Below are positions 25,151-33,102 of a stretch of DNA of 64,000 bases, piece after piece. Positions within the stretch are counted from its first letter, which is position 1, and each line of letters opens with the position of its first letter. The position numbers and the translations under genes were made by a program. This stretch comes from Streptomyces venezuelae (GTDB taxonomy: Bacteria > Actinomycetota > Actinomycetes > Streptomycetales > Streptomycetaceae), in contig NZ_CP029194.1 of NCBI RefSeq assembly GCF_008642375.1, forward strand, positions 4,712,001-4,776,000. The letters run 5' to 3'. A model generated the notes under the pieces. It saw only the letters and a program-made list of their open reading frames with translations, had not been told where the DNA came from and ran no database searches.

Positions 25151-25735
25151 GTGGCCGTCGAGATCGAGATGCGTGCCCGCTTCACCAAGGAAGCTCACGA
25201 CCTGCTCGTCACCCGTCTGAAGGAGGACGGAGAGGACCTGGGCCCCGACGACAAGCACATCTACTTCTACGTGCTCCCCGACCAGCTCCTGAAGGTCACC
25301 GACAACACCGCCGCCGGCACCGCCAAGATCACCCTCAAGGGAAGCAAGATCGGACAGGGCGCGGCCTTCGCGGAGACCGAGTTCGCCATCGCACCCGCCG
25401 ACGTCCCCGCCGCGGTGAAGGTGTTCAACGCCCTCGGCTTCGAGACGACGATGCACGAGGCGTTCAACTTCCGCCACAACTTCCGCTTCGACGGGGTCGA
25501 GATCGCGGTCAAGTGGAGCGAGGCGTGGGGCTACCACGCCGAGTTCGAGGTGCTGCTGGAGGACGACGCCTCGGACGCGGCCCGCGCCGAGGCGGAGGCC
25601 GAGATCACGGATGTCGCCACGGCGCTCGGCGTGACCCTGATGACGGAGCAGGAGCTGGCCGACTTCACCGCTGCCTTCGAGGCCGCCGAGAAGGACCGCA
25701 AGGAGCGCGAGCAGCAGGCCGCGCCGATCCGGTAG
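25151..25735 (+). CDS. CYTH-domain protein (class IV adenylyl cyclase / triphosphatase superfamily)
   Basis: Protein of 194 residues. The N-terminal motif EIEMRARF is the ExExK/R signature of the triphosphate tunnel fold. Later strands carry acidic and basic residues expected in the tunnel (TAKITLKGSK, FAETEFAIA, VAVKWSEAWGYHAEFEVLLE). Members hydrolyse triphosphates or make cAMP; the sequence alone does not decide. GTG at 25151 follows AAGGAGG. Its neighbours (NDP kinase, HD hydrolase, two Nudix proteins) also act on nucleotides or phosphate esters. Confidence 0.82.
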   Translation: MAVEIEMRARFTKEAHDLLVTRLKEDGEDLGPDDKHIYFYVLPDQLLKVTDNTAAGTAKITLKGSKIGQGAAFAETEFAIAPADVPAAVKVFNALGFETTMHEAFNFRHNFRFDGVEIAVKWSEAWGYHAEFEVLLEDDASDAARAEAEAEITDVATALGVTLMTEQELADFTAAFEAAEKDRKEREQQAAPIR

Positions 25736-25774
25736 GGAACATCACCGCGGAGACCACCAAGGGGGTGGGCACGA

Positions 25775-26539
25775 ATGAGCACGACCCCGTTGACCGCAAG
25801 TCTGATCGACCTGGCTGCCCGAGGGCGGCTGCCGCTCCACCAACACATGGACCAGGCCACCATCGCGTGGATCGACGACAACAGACCCGACCTCCCGCAG
25901 GCGCCGCAGCTGGCCTTGCGCCCGCTGTCGCGGGAACTCCTGTTGCGCGGCGGGCTGCCCACCCGGTGGTGGACCGACCCGCGGCTGTACACCTCGCTCC
26001 ACGGCGTCCGACACGCCATGAGGACGGCGGCGCTGGCCGCCGTCCTCGCGGAGACGAACGGCCTGGACGCCGCCGACACCACCACGGCGATCATCGCCGC
26101 CGCCGTCCACGACTGCCAGCGACACAACGACAAGGACGATCGAGGACACGGCGACCGCGCGGCCATCTGGCTCGCGGCGAACGCCGACACCGTCTGGGCG
26201 CACTTCGGCCTCACCGCCACGCCGAAGCGGATCATCCAGGCGGCCACCGCCGTCCGTCTGCACGACGTTCCGTACGAGGCGTTCAGCACCGACGACCGGA
26301 CCGACCACGCCCGCGCTGAGCGCATCACCGATGTGGTCAAGGCCGCCGACGCCCTGGACCGCTACCGCCTGCCGAAGCTGAAGTGGTGGCCGGACGCCCG
26401 GTACGTCCGCGAGCCCGCCTTTGACCAGGCGCGCGGCCTCGCCTTCGACCTCGTCCTGGTCTCCGAGCGGGCCTACCTCGCCGGGGCCAACGGCACCGAG
26501 GCCGTCCGCTACGCACTCGCCGAGAAGGGCCTGGCCTGA
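25775..26539 (+). CDS. HD-domain phosphohydrolase
   Basis: Protein of 254 residues with the HD metal-binding pattern: LHGVRH (first His), AAVHDCQRHN (His-Asp), a further GHGDRAA, and VKAADALDR (last Asp). HD enzymes of this size often act on nucleotides or cyclic nucleotides. The ATG at 25775 follows AAGGGGGTGG. It starts 40 bp after the CYTH gene and ends 2 bp before the next gene, so these are one operon. Pairing with a CYTH enzyme raises the possibility of a make/break pair for a nucleotide signal; this is inference. Confidence 0.85.
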   Translation: MSTTPLTASLIDLAARGRLPLHQHMDQATIAWIDDNRPDLPQAPQLALRPLSRELLLRGGLPTRWWTDPRLYTSLHGVRHAMRTAALAAVLAETNGLDAADTTTAIIAAAVHDCQRHNDKDDRGHGDRAAIWLAANADTVWAHFGLTATPKRIIQAATAVRLHDVPYEAFSTDDRTDHARAERITDVVKAADALDRYRLPKLKWWPDARYVREPAFDQARGLAFDLVLVSERAYLAGANGTEAVRYALAEKGLA

Positions 26540-26541
26540 CC

Positions 26542-27936
26542 ATGGACTTCGTCGACGCCTACCACCTGTGGGCCGATGCCCACGCCTTCTTCGACTCCAC
26601 CCTCATCCCCAGCCCCGCCAGCCACACCGACCCGCTCGCCGCCCAGGCCGCGGACTGGGACCGGCGGCTGGCCGAGGAGACCCCGAACGGCCATCTGCTT
26701 CGGCAGAACGCCCTCTTCGACGCGCTCAGCGGAAACGGCAAGCTGCACCTGTTGCACGTCACCCACGCCCTGGAGGAGATCAGCCGGCAGGGCGTGCTCT
26801 ACCCGTCGGGCGGCTGCCTCGTCGGAAGCATCTACTGCGCGCCGCTCACCGCGACCGACCAGGGCTTCCGTATGCACAACCTGGGCTCGTACGTCCTGAC
26901 CAAGGAAGCGCCGGCCTTCCTGGCCAAGCTCGGCGTCACCGACCGCGTCCCCACGCCGTTGATCTTCGAGATCGACACCCCGCCGCAGGCATACCGCGGA
27001 CTCGCCGGAGTGGACTACCTGCGGCTGGGACTCATCCACCTGCAGATCTACAGCCACCTCGAATACCTGCTGAGCAAGAACGAGCGGTACCAGCTGCGCG
27101 AGACCGTCGTCGGCCGCGTCAAGAACTCGGCCTCGTTCCTCGCCACCGCGGCGACCGTGGCCTACCAGGGCACCCGCGTCGACGCCGAGCCGTACCTCCG
27201 GCTGCTCGACGAGACGATCCCCCGCCTGCCGATCCTCGGCTACCTGTACTTCGAAGCGGTCGCCGAGTACCTGATGCTCCACTCGACCTCGCACCACACG
27301 CAGCGTCTGGCCGAGCTCGGCGAGCTGAACAACTGGCTGTACAAGGAGATGCTGTTCGCCTCCTTCCCCGCCATGGCCGGCAAGTTCGACCTGGCGAGGT
27401 TCCGACCCCGACCGAAGCAGCTGGCCGCGCTCCTCCACCGGGTCGACCCGACTATCGACACCATTCACGCCAGCTCATACCTGGTGGAGCGGATCAGTTA
27501 CCTCGTCGCCGCGCGCCTCTTCGCGCCCGGCGATGCCCCCGAAGCCTGGCACCACACGCGCTGGGAGTTCGACTCCCTGGCCACCCAGCTCGGCCCTCTG
27601 CTTGGCCACCTGATCCACCGGGAACTGCGCACCTTCGGCCGCTACCCCGACTTCTACTTCTACTTCGACCAGCACAAGGCGCTGCAAGCCTGGAACTACT
27701 GGAACCACATGGACATCGTCGCCCCGTTCAACGGCACGATGCCCAAGGGCGAGATCGGCATCAACCCGGCCTACCCCAACCTCGACTACCGCGTCTGGCG
27801 CGCCGAGCAGGACGATGCCGGCCACCTCCACGCGGCCGAGGAGCTCTCGCTGACCATCGCCCCGCGCCTGGTGGACATCAAGTACACCCTCATGCGCAAC
27901 AACCAGTGGACCGCCCCCGCGCCCAGCGCTGCCTGA
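26542..27936 (+). CDS. 464-residue protein of unknown function
   Basis: I do not recognise this protein. It is soluble, rich in aromatic residues and His (WNYWNHMD, YFYFDQHKA, LIHLQIYSHLEYLL), and largely helical in the centre, with no signal peptide or membrane segment. No P-loop or obvious catalytic motif is seen. It lies between HD hydrolase (2-bp gap) and methyltransferase in the cargo operon, so a shared pathway is likely. GC-rich codon use matches the operon and differs from the defence genes downstream. Confidence 0.75.
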   Translation: MDFVDAYHLWADAHAFFDSTLIPSPASHTDPLAAQAADWDRRLAEETPNGHLLRQNALFDALSGNGKLHLLHVTHALEEISRQGVLYPSGGCLVGSIYCAPLTATDQGFRMHNLGSYVLTKEAPAFLAKLGVTDRVPTPLIFEIDTPPQAYRGLAGVDYLRLGLIHLQIYSHLEYLLSKNERYQLRETVVGRVKNSASFLATAATVAYQGTRVDAEPYLRLLDETIPRLPILGYLYFEAVAEYLMLHSTSHHTQRLAELGELNNWLYKEMLFASFPAMAGKFDLARFRPRPKQLAALLHRVDPTIDTIHASSYLVERISYLVAARLFAPGDAPEAWHHTRWEFDSLATQLGPLLGHLIHRELRTFGRYPDFYFYFDQHKALQAWNYWNHMDIVAPFNGTMPKGEIGINPAYPNLDYRVWRAEQDDAGHLHAAEELSLTIAPRLVDIKYTLMRNNQWTAPAPSAA

Positions 27937-27997
27937 TCCACCGCCGCCGCCTGCGGCCCACTACACCCCGAGCAACCTCACACGTAGGAGACCCGTG

Positions 27998-28735
27998 ATG
28001 AGTCCCTCCGGCATGCCCTCCGTCGACCTCCTCGGCGAGCAGATCGCCTCCGTCCTCGCCGACCCCGCCACCACCCACGGCCTCGCCCGTACCCTCCGGG
28101 CCGCCGCCAAGGAGATCGAACTCCACCGCTACCACCACTCCAGCCGCCGCGCCTGGCCCAACGGCCGGATCGACGACAAGCCCGCCAATGTGCAGATCGG
28201 CGGCGGAGCCCACCGCATCGACGGCTTCTTCAATATCGACCTCGTCCCGCCGGCCGACCTGCTCTGGGACATCCGCGAGGGCGTACCCCTCCAGGACGAC
28301 AGCGTCGAAGAGATCTTCGCCGAGCACTTCCTGGAGCACATCGACTACCCGCGTTCGGCCAAGCAGTACGTCCGCGAGGCCCACCGGGTCCTCGCGCAGG
28401 GCGGCCGGATCATCACCGGCGTCCCCGACGCCGCCTTCGCCCTGAGCCAGTACCCCGGCCCCCTGGACACCACTGACGAGACGATCGAACGCTGGTACGC
28501 CAAGCGCGACTGCCGCGGCCACGTCAACACACGGCTCGACCTCGTCAACCTCGTCTTCCGCGACCAGGACGACGACCCCACGTACACCCCGCACCTGTGG
28601 GCCTACGACCACGAGAAGCTCGTCCAGCTCTTCACCGAGGCCGGCTTCACCACCGTCGAGCCCTGGACGTTCGACCCCACCATGGCCAACCCGAAGCGCC
28701 GCTGGGGCAGCGTCTACGTCGTCGCCACGAAGTAG
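27998..28735 (+). CDS. class I SAM-dependent methyltransferase
   Basis: Protein of 245 residues. A short SAM-binding motif VQIGGGAHRIDGFFNIDLVP is followed by DSVEEIFAEHFLEHI and AHRVLAQGGRIITGVPD, the pattern of Methyltransf_11-type predicted enzymes that act on small molecules or cell-surface sugars. ATG at 27998 follows GTAGGAG; GTG at 27995 is an alternative. It is the last gene before a strong terminator at 28747-28795, closing the cargo operon. Confidence 0.87.
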   Translation: MSPSGMPSVDLLGEQIASVLADPATTHGLARTLRAAAKEIELHRYHHSSRRAWPNGRIDDKPANVQIGGGAHRIDGFFNIDLVPPADLLWDIREGVPLQDDSVEEIFAEHFLEHIDYPRSAKQYVREAHRVLAQGGRIITGVPDAAFALSQYPGPLDTTDETIERWYAKRDCRGHVNTRLDLVNLVFRDQDDDPTYTPHLWAYDHEKLVQLFTEAGFTTVEPWTFDPTMANPKRRWGSVYVVATK

Positions 28736-28746
28736 CCCCTCAAGCA

Positions 28747-28795
28747 GCCCGCGAGTCCGGGACGCCCCGTCCCTAGCCGCCCCGGACTCGCGGGC
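28747..28795 (+). terminator. strong hairpin terminator after the methyltransferase gene
   Basis: GCCCGCGAGTCCGGG (28747-28761) pairs perfectly with CCCGGACTCGCGGGC (28781-28795). It closes the CYTH/HD/methyltransferase transcription unit. Confidence 0.78.
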
Positions 28796-28853
28796 CTCCA
28801 CCCACCACGGCGCCACGCACCCGCCCGGCCACACCGCCGAGGGAGCCACCCGC

Positions 28854-29384
28854 ATGAACCAGGTCCCCCCGTCCACCAGCGAGCTGACCCTCGCCGCCAC
28901 CCCCAACGCCGTCGCATGGGCCCGCCGCCACACCGTCGACATCCTCCAGCGCTGGCGCTTCCCCGACGAGGGCATCGAAGTCGCCCGCCTCCTTATTTCG
29001 GAGCTGGCCACCAACGCGATCGAGCACGCGCGACCCACGGAGACGTCTGAAGCGGCCGCCGCCGGACCCCTGGGTGTCGGCACGATCGTTCTCAGGCTCT
29101 GGCCCACCGACGGCGGCATCATCCTCGCGGTCAGCGATCCCGACCCGCGACCGCCGGCGCCCCGCGCCCATGACGCCAGAGCCATCGGGGGGCGCGGACT
29201 CGTCCTCATCCAGGCCATGTCCAGCCGCTGGGGCTACTTCCCCACACAGCCACACCCCGGGAAAATCGTCTGGGCAGAGATTCCCGCTCGCCCCAACAGC
29301 GCCCTGGGCGAGCCAGCCAGCGGTGGCCGGCAAGCCGCCCCGATGCTCATCGGGCGAGTCCTAACCGGCCTACGCGAGCTGTAG
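28854..29384 (+). CDS. ATP-binding protein, anti-sigma-factor-like (HATPase)
   Basis: Protein of 176 residues with a GHKL ATPase fold: N-box LLISELATNAIEHAR, G1-like VSDPDPRPP and G2-like IGGRGLVLIQAMSSRWGY. Stand-alone HATPase proteins of this type are very common in Streptomyces as serine kinases/anti-sigma regulators. It lies after a terminator and so has a separate transcript between the two cargos. The last 35 residues are variable. Its target is unknown. Confidence 0.85.
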   Translation: MNQVPPSTSELTLAATPNAVAWARRHTVDILQRWRFPDEGIEVARLLISELATNAIEHARPTETSEAAAAGPLGVGTIVLRLWPTDGGIILAVSDPDPRPPAPRAHDARAIGGRGLVLIQAMSSRWGYFPTQPHPGKIVWAEIPARPNSALGEPASGGRQAAPMLIGRVLTGLREL

Positions 29385-29610
29385 AACGCAACGCGTCCAC
29401 TGCCGGATGGGAATCCGCGGCTCGTCCGGCTCGGGCATGAGGACCTGCGCCGAACGGCGGCCCGTCAGCCTTCGAGGGAGCCGTGATGGTCGTCTGGACG
29501 CGCTGCCCTGCCATGTCACCTCGCGTCTGTTCTGCGGATCAGGACAGATTGGCCCCTTCGCTTTCGACGCTCACGGATACTGTGAGGAGAAGGCGGCGAA
29601 GGGGAGAAAC

Positions 29611-32600
29611 GTGGAGAGCTTGTTCCGGGCGGTCGAGCCGCGCGATGACGTGCTGGCTGGCGAACTCACAGAGTCGCGCTTTGCAGCGTCGCTCGAGGAG
29701 GTCGTCGCAGGTACGGCCCCGGACACTTACGCCGACGCAGGGCACTTCTTCGCGGCCACCTTCCCATCAGCTGGCCTGAAGTCATTGCTTAACGAGGTCC
29801 TGGGGCGTATCGGCGGTGGCAAGCCGGACGGCGCCAGCGTGATCCGTCTGGAGACCAACCTCGGAGGCGGTAAGACCCACAACCTCATCGCGCTGTTCCA
29901 TGCGGCCCGAGGACGACTCGATGTAGGTCACGCGGCAGAGTTCATGGACGCCTCACTCCTCCCGGGCGAGCCCGTAGATCAAGTAGGGGTATTCGTCGGT
30001 ACCAGCACCGGCGCGCAGAGTTTCCCTGAGGTCGCCGGCGTCACTCCCCGTACTGTCTGGGGATACCTAGCACTTCAGATCGGTGGGGCTGCTGGGTACG
30101 AGTTCGTTCGAGCAGACGACGAGGCGCTCACTGCGCCGGGCTCCGATGCGATCAAGCGGATGCTGGGGGACCGCCCCTCGCTGCTCCTCATCGATGAGAT
30201 CGCTCGCTACTACCACGTCGCCAAGGGGGTGCGAGTCGGCGAAACAACGCTCGCCAGCCAGACCACGGCCTTCCTGATGGCGCTCATGGAGGCGGTTGAT
30301 GGTCTGCCCCATGCGGCATTGGTGATTACAACCACCGGGGTGACTGATGCATTCGGCGACGCGACGAGCGATGTGCTTGAGGCCATAAACGAGGCGCGTT
30401 CGCTCATGGCGCGCAAGGAGCTAGTCCTCCGCCCCAGTGAGGAACCCGATCTCCCGAAGATCCTTGCGCGTCGTCTCTTCAAGCAGCGCGAGAGCGGTAG
30501 CGCCGCGGCGTCCGCCGCTCAGGCGTATGCGGAGGCCGCCGACGCTGCGTATGCCAGTGGCCTGGATCTCCCGGAGGGCATGGTTGGCAGCGGCTGGGCA
30601 TCAGAGGTTGCGCGAACGTATCCGTTCCATCCCGCCCTCATCCGGATCTTGGACAAGCGCTTGTCTACGATCCCGAACTTCCAGCGCACCCGCGGTGCGC
30701 TGCGGCTGCTTGCCCGTGTTGTGCGTCGTCTCTGGGCTCAGCAACCGGATAACACCTACTTGATTCACCCGCACCACATCGATCTGACGGAACGGGTTAT
30801 CGCTGAGGAGCTCTCCAGTCGGCTGGAGCGACCACAGTTCGAGCCTGTGATTCGGGCAGACATCGCATCCCAGGCTGGCGCGGAGTTGTCGCACGCTGAG
30901 CGGGTCGACGAGCGGATGGGCGCGCCCTACGGGCGGCGTCTTGCAGCTGCGGTCTACCTCTACTCCCTCACGCGTGATGTGCCGGGTGTGCAGCCTCCCG
31001 AGCTCTTCGGCGCAACGCTTGTCCCTGGAGACGACGCCAACCTGCTGCAGAAGGCGCTCGATGGTCTCGAGTCTGCCTGTTGGTACCTGCACGCAGATGT
31101 GCGCGGGTACCGCTTCTCGACTGAGGCGTCCCTGGTGAAGCTGATCCAGGAGGCCGAGAGCGAGATAAGCGTGACCAAGGCGCGCACCAAGGCCACGAGG
31201 ATCCTGACCGAACAGTTCCGCGACAGTACGCTCAAGGTCCGACGGCACTGGGATGACGCGAAGGTCCCAGACAATGCCGAGGATGCGTGGCTGGTCGTAA
31301 TGCACTGGGACGACTTCGGTGACCCGCGCGGCGTTGACCCTCACGGCGCTATCCCTCCCAAGATCCAGGAACTGTGGGAGCGCACTCCGTCCGGCGGGGT
31401 TCGCGAGTACCGCAATCGACTGGTGGTGCTGGCACCGTCACTGGGCACGCATGATGCGATGGTCCGTGCTGTGAAGACTCACCTCGCCCTCGAAGAGCTC
31501 TCCACGAGCGCAGACACGCTGAACGCTCTGACCCCTGAAAAGCGCGGCGAGCTGAAGGACAAGGCCAAGGAATCAGCGCTCATGGCAAGGGTTGCGGTCT
31601 GTAACCATGTAAACGCGCTTTATGTGCCGACGAGCCAAGGTCTTGAGGCAGTGCAGCTCGATCAGGTCACTACATCATCGGTATGGCCCAACCAGACCGA
31701 TGCGATCTTGAGCCGTCTCGCTGCAATGGAGAAGACGCTTCGCGCCGGCGACAAGGCAATTGATCCGGCACACATCAAGAGCAAGCTCGGCGACCTGATG
31801 AACCGGCCTCAGCCGACTGAAGAGCTGGTCAAGGCATTCGCCAGGCGCCCTGATCTCAAGATGGTATTTGACCGGGCCCAACTGGTCTCCCTGATCAGTG
31901 CCGGCGTCCGCAACGGTGTGTGGGAGTACCAAGACCCGGACCGTGGCGACGATGGTTGGGCAACCAAGGAGCACCCAGGTGCGAGCATTCGGCTAGCGGC
32001 AGATGTCCTCCTGCACCCGCCCGGCTCAGCTCCGGCGCCTGTCGAGCAGGCGTGCCCTCTCTGTGACACCGTCCATCCTGGTCGTGGTTGCCCCGATGAG
32101 ACACTGAACGGTTCTTCAGGTGGTGGCACCCAGCTGGGCCTCCAATCGGCCAAGCCCACTGTGTTCACCGCCGCAGGCGCGGCCGGGAGCGCCTTTGCAC
32201 AGGCACGCAGCGCAGCCGCGGATACGCAGCGGGAAAGCCTGGTGGAATTGAAGATCGAGGTTGACCACCTGGGCGCCGGAGCGGGCCCTGAGCTGTTGCG
32301 ACTCCATTCGATCATCCCACCGGCAACCTTGGGAGCCGACCTGACTTACGATGTGGATGTGGTCGTCACCCTAGGTGACGGCCAGATGCACACGGCAAAA
32401 ATCTCCTATGTGGGGACACCCAGGGACTACGCTCCGCTCCGAGAAGCTCTCAAGCAGTTGCTTGGACCGCGTGAGTCCGTGCTCAAGGCTTCAGTAACCG
32501 CTGCCTTCGCCGACCCGCTGCCATTGTCCGGCGACGTGGTGGAACGCTTCGCGCAGGCCGCGCGCGATACTGGTCCGACCAAGTGCAGGATTTCGATGCG

Positions 32601-32619
32601 CACTGAGAGTGACGGATGA
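29611..32619 (+). CDS. DUF499-type AAA ATPase of a phage-defence operon
   Basis: Large ATPase of 1002 residues. Walker A is NLGGGKTHN (K88), Walker B is LLLIDEIARYY (near residues 190-200), and sensor-like LVITTTGVTDAF follows. The central and C-terminal parts include a Cys cluster CPLCDTVHPGRGCPD (near 815-830), probably a zinc knuckle. DUF499 ATPases occur in anti-phage loci next to DUF1156 methyltransferases and are distant relatives of BREX BrxC/PglY. GTG at 29611 is chosen because GGGGAGA precedes it and it yields the conserved start MESLFRAVEPRDDVL. The stop overlaps the next gene by 4 bp. Its GC content is visibly lower than that of the flanks. Confidence 0.88.
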   Translation: MESLFRAVEPRDDVLAGELTESRFAASLEEVVAGTAPDTYADAGHFFAATFPSAGLKSLLNEVLGRIGGGKPDGASVIRLETNLGGGKTHNLIALFHAARGRLDVGHAAEFMDASLLPGEPVDQVGVFVGTSTGAQSFPEVAGVTPRTVWGYLALQIGGAAGYEFVRADDEALTAPGSDAIKRMLGDRPSLLLIDEIARYYHVAKGVRVGETTLASQTTAFLMALMEAVDGLPHAALVITTTGVTDAFGDATSDVLEAINEARSLMARKELVLRPSEEPDLPKILARRLFKQRESGSAAASAAQAYAEAADAAYASGLDLPEGMVGSGWASEVARTYPFHPALIRILDKRLSTIPNFQRTRGALRLLARVVRRLWAQQPDNTYLIHPHHIDLTERVIAEELSSRLERPQFEPVIRADIASQAGAELSHAERVDERMGAPYGRRLAAAVYLYSLTRDVPGVQPPELFGATLVPGDDANLLQKALDGLESACWYLHADVRGYRFSTEASLVKLIQEAESEISVTKARTKATRILTEQFRDSTLKVRRHWDDAKVPDNAEDAWLVVMHWDDFGDPRGVDPHGAIPPKIQELWERTPSGGVREYRNRLVVLAPSLGTHDAMVRAVKTHLALEELSTSADTLNALTPEKRGELKDKAKESALMARVAVCNHVNALYVPTSQGLEAVQLDQVTTSSVWPNQTDAILSRLAAMEKTLRAGDKAIDPAHIKSKLGDLMNRPQPTEELVKAFARRPDLKMVFDRAQLVSLISAGVRNGVWEYQDPDRGDDGWATKEHPGASIRLAADVLLHPPGSAPAPVEQACPLCDTVHPGRGCPDETLNGSSGGGTQLGLQSAKPTVFTAAGAAGSAFAQARSAAADTQRESLVELKIEVDHLGAGAGPELLRLHSIIPPATLGADLTYDVDVVVTLGDGQMHTAKISYVGTPRDYAPLREALKQLLGPRESVLKASVTAAFADPLPLSGDVVERFAQAARDTGPTKCRISMRTESDG

Positions 32620-33029
32620 GCCGAGCCGAGCAATACACCTGCCTAATTTCCCGCGATGAGGATGGCCGCATCGTTGCAGTTGATGTCGCCGCAGATGATC
32701 TCGATGGCGGTCATCGAGCCATCCATGTAAATGGCGGTCGCGCCACACACATCGCGGCACCTCTCCAGGATGTCCTGCGTAGTGCCGGACTGCGGGGGCG
32801 AGACTGGAACGCACCCAAGCCGGTGGTACTCGATCCCATGCTCGGCGCACACGCAGAGTTGCTGCTGCGTGCTGTGAAGCCACTTCGCCGAACGGACCGG
32901 ATCATTGACATTGCCGCAGGGGTCGCTGCGATGAGTCGAGAGGAAGCGACCTACTGGCATGCGCAGGTCCAGCATCGTCATGGGCTCAAGGCGCTACGCA
33001 TCCTCCTCGATGGAGGTAAGCGCAGGTGA
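32616..33029 (+). CDS. small accessory protein of the defence operon
   Basis: Protein of 137 residues, not assigned. The ATG overlaps the stop of the DUF499 ATPase, indicating translational coupling. The sequence has an N-terminal beta-rich part (YTCLISRDEDGRIVAVDV), a middle with KPVVLDPMLGAHAELLLRAV, and a C-terminal helix EEATYWHAQVQHRHGLKALR. Related loci often carry a small protein here (DUF3780 in some), but this one looks shorter and different. It may be an adaptor between ATPase and methyltransferase. Confidence 0.75.
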   Translation: MSRAEQYTCLISRDEDGRIVAVDVAADDLDGGHRAIHVNGGRATHIAAPLQDVLRSAGLRGRDWNAPKPVVLDPMLGAHAELLLRAVKPLRRTDRIIDIAAGVAAMSREEATYWHAQVQHRHGLKALRILLDGGKRR

Positions 33030-33102
33030 CCCTGAGCACCAAAAGAGCAGATCAGGGCGCAGCGGACGGATCCGCCGTGCAGACACAGTGGGAGGCCAGA
33101 CG

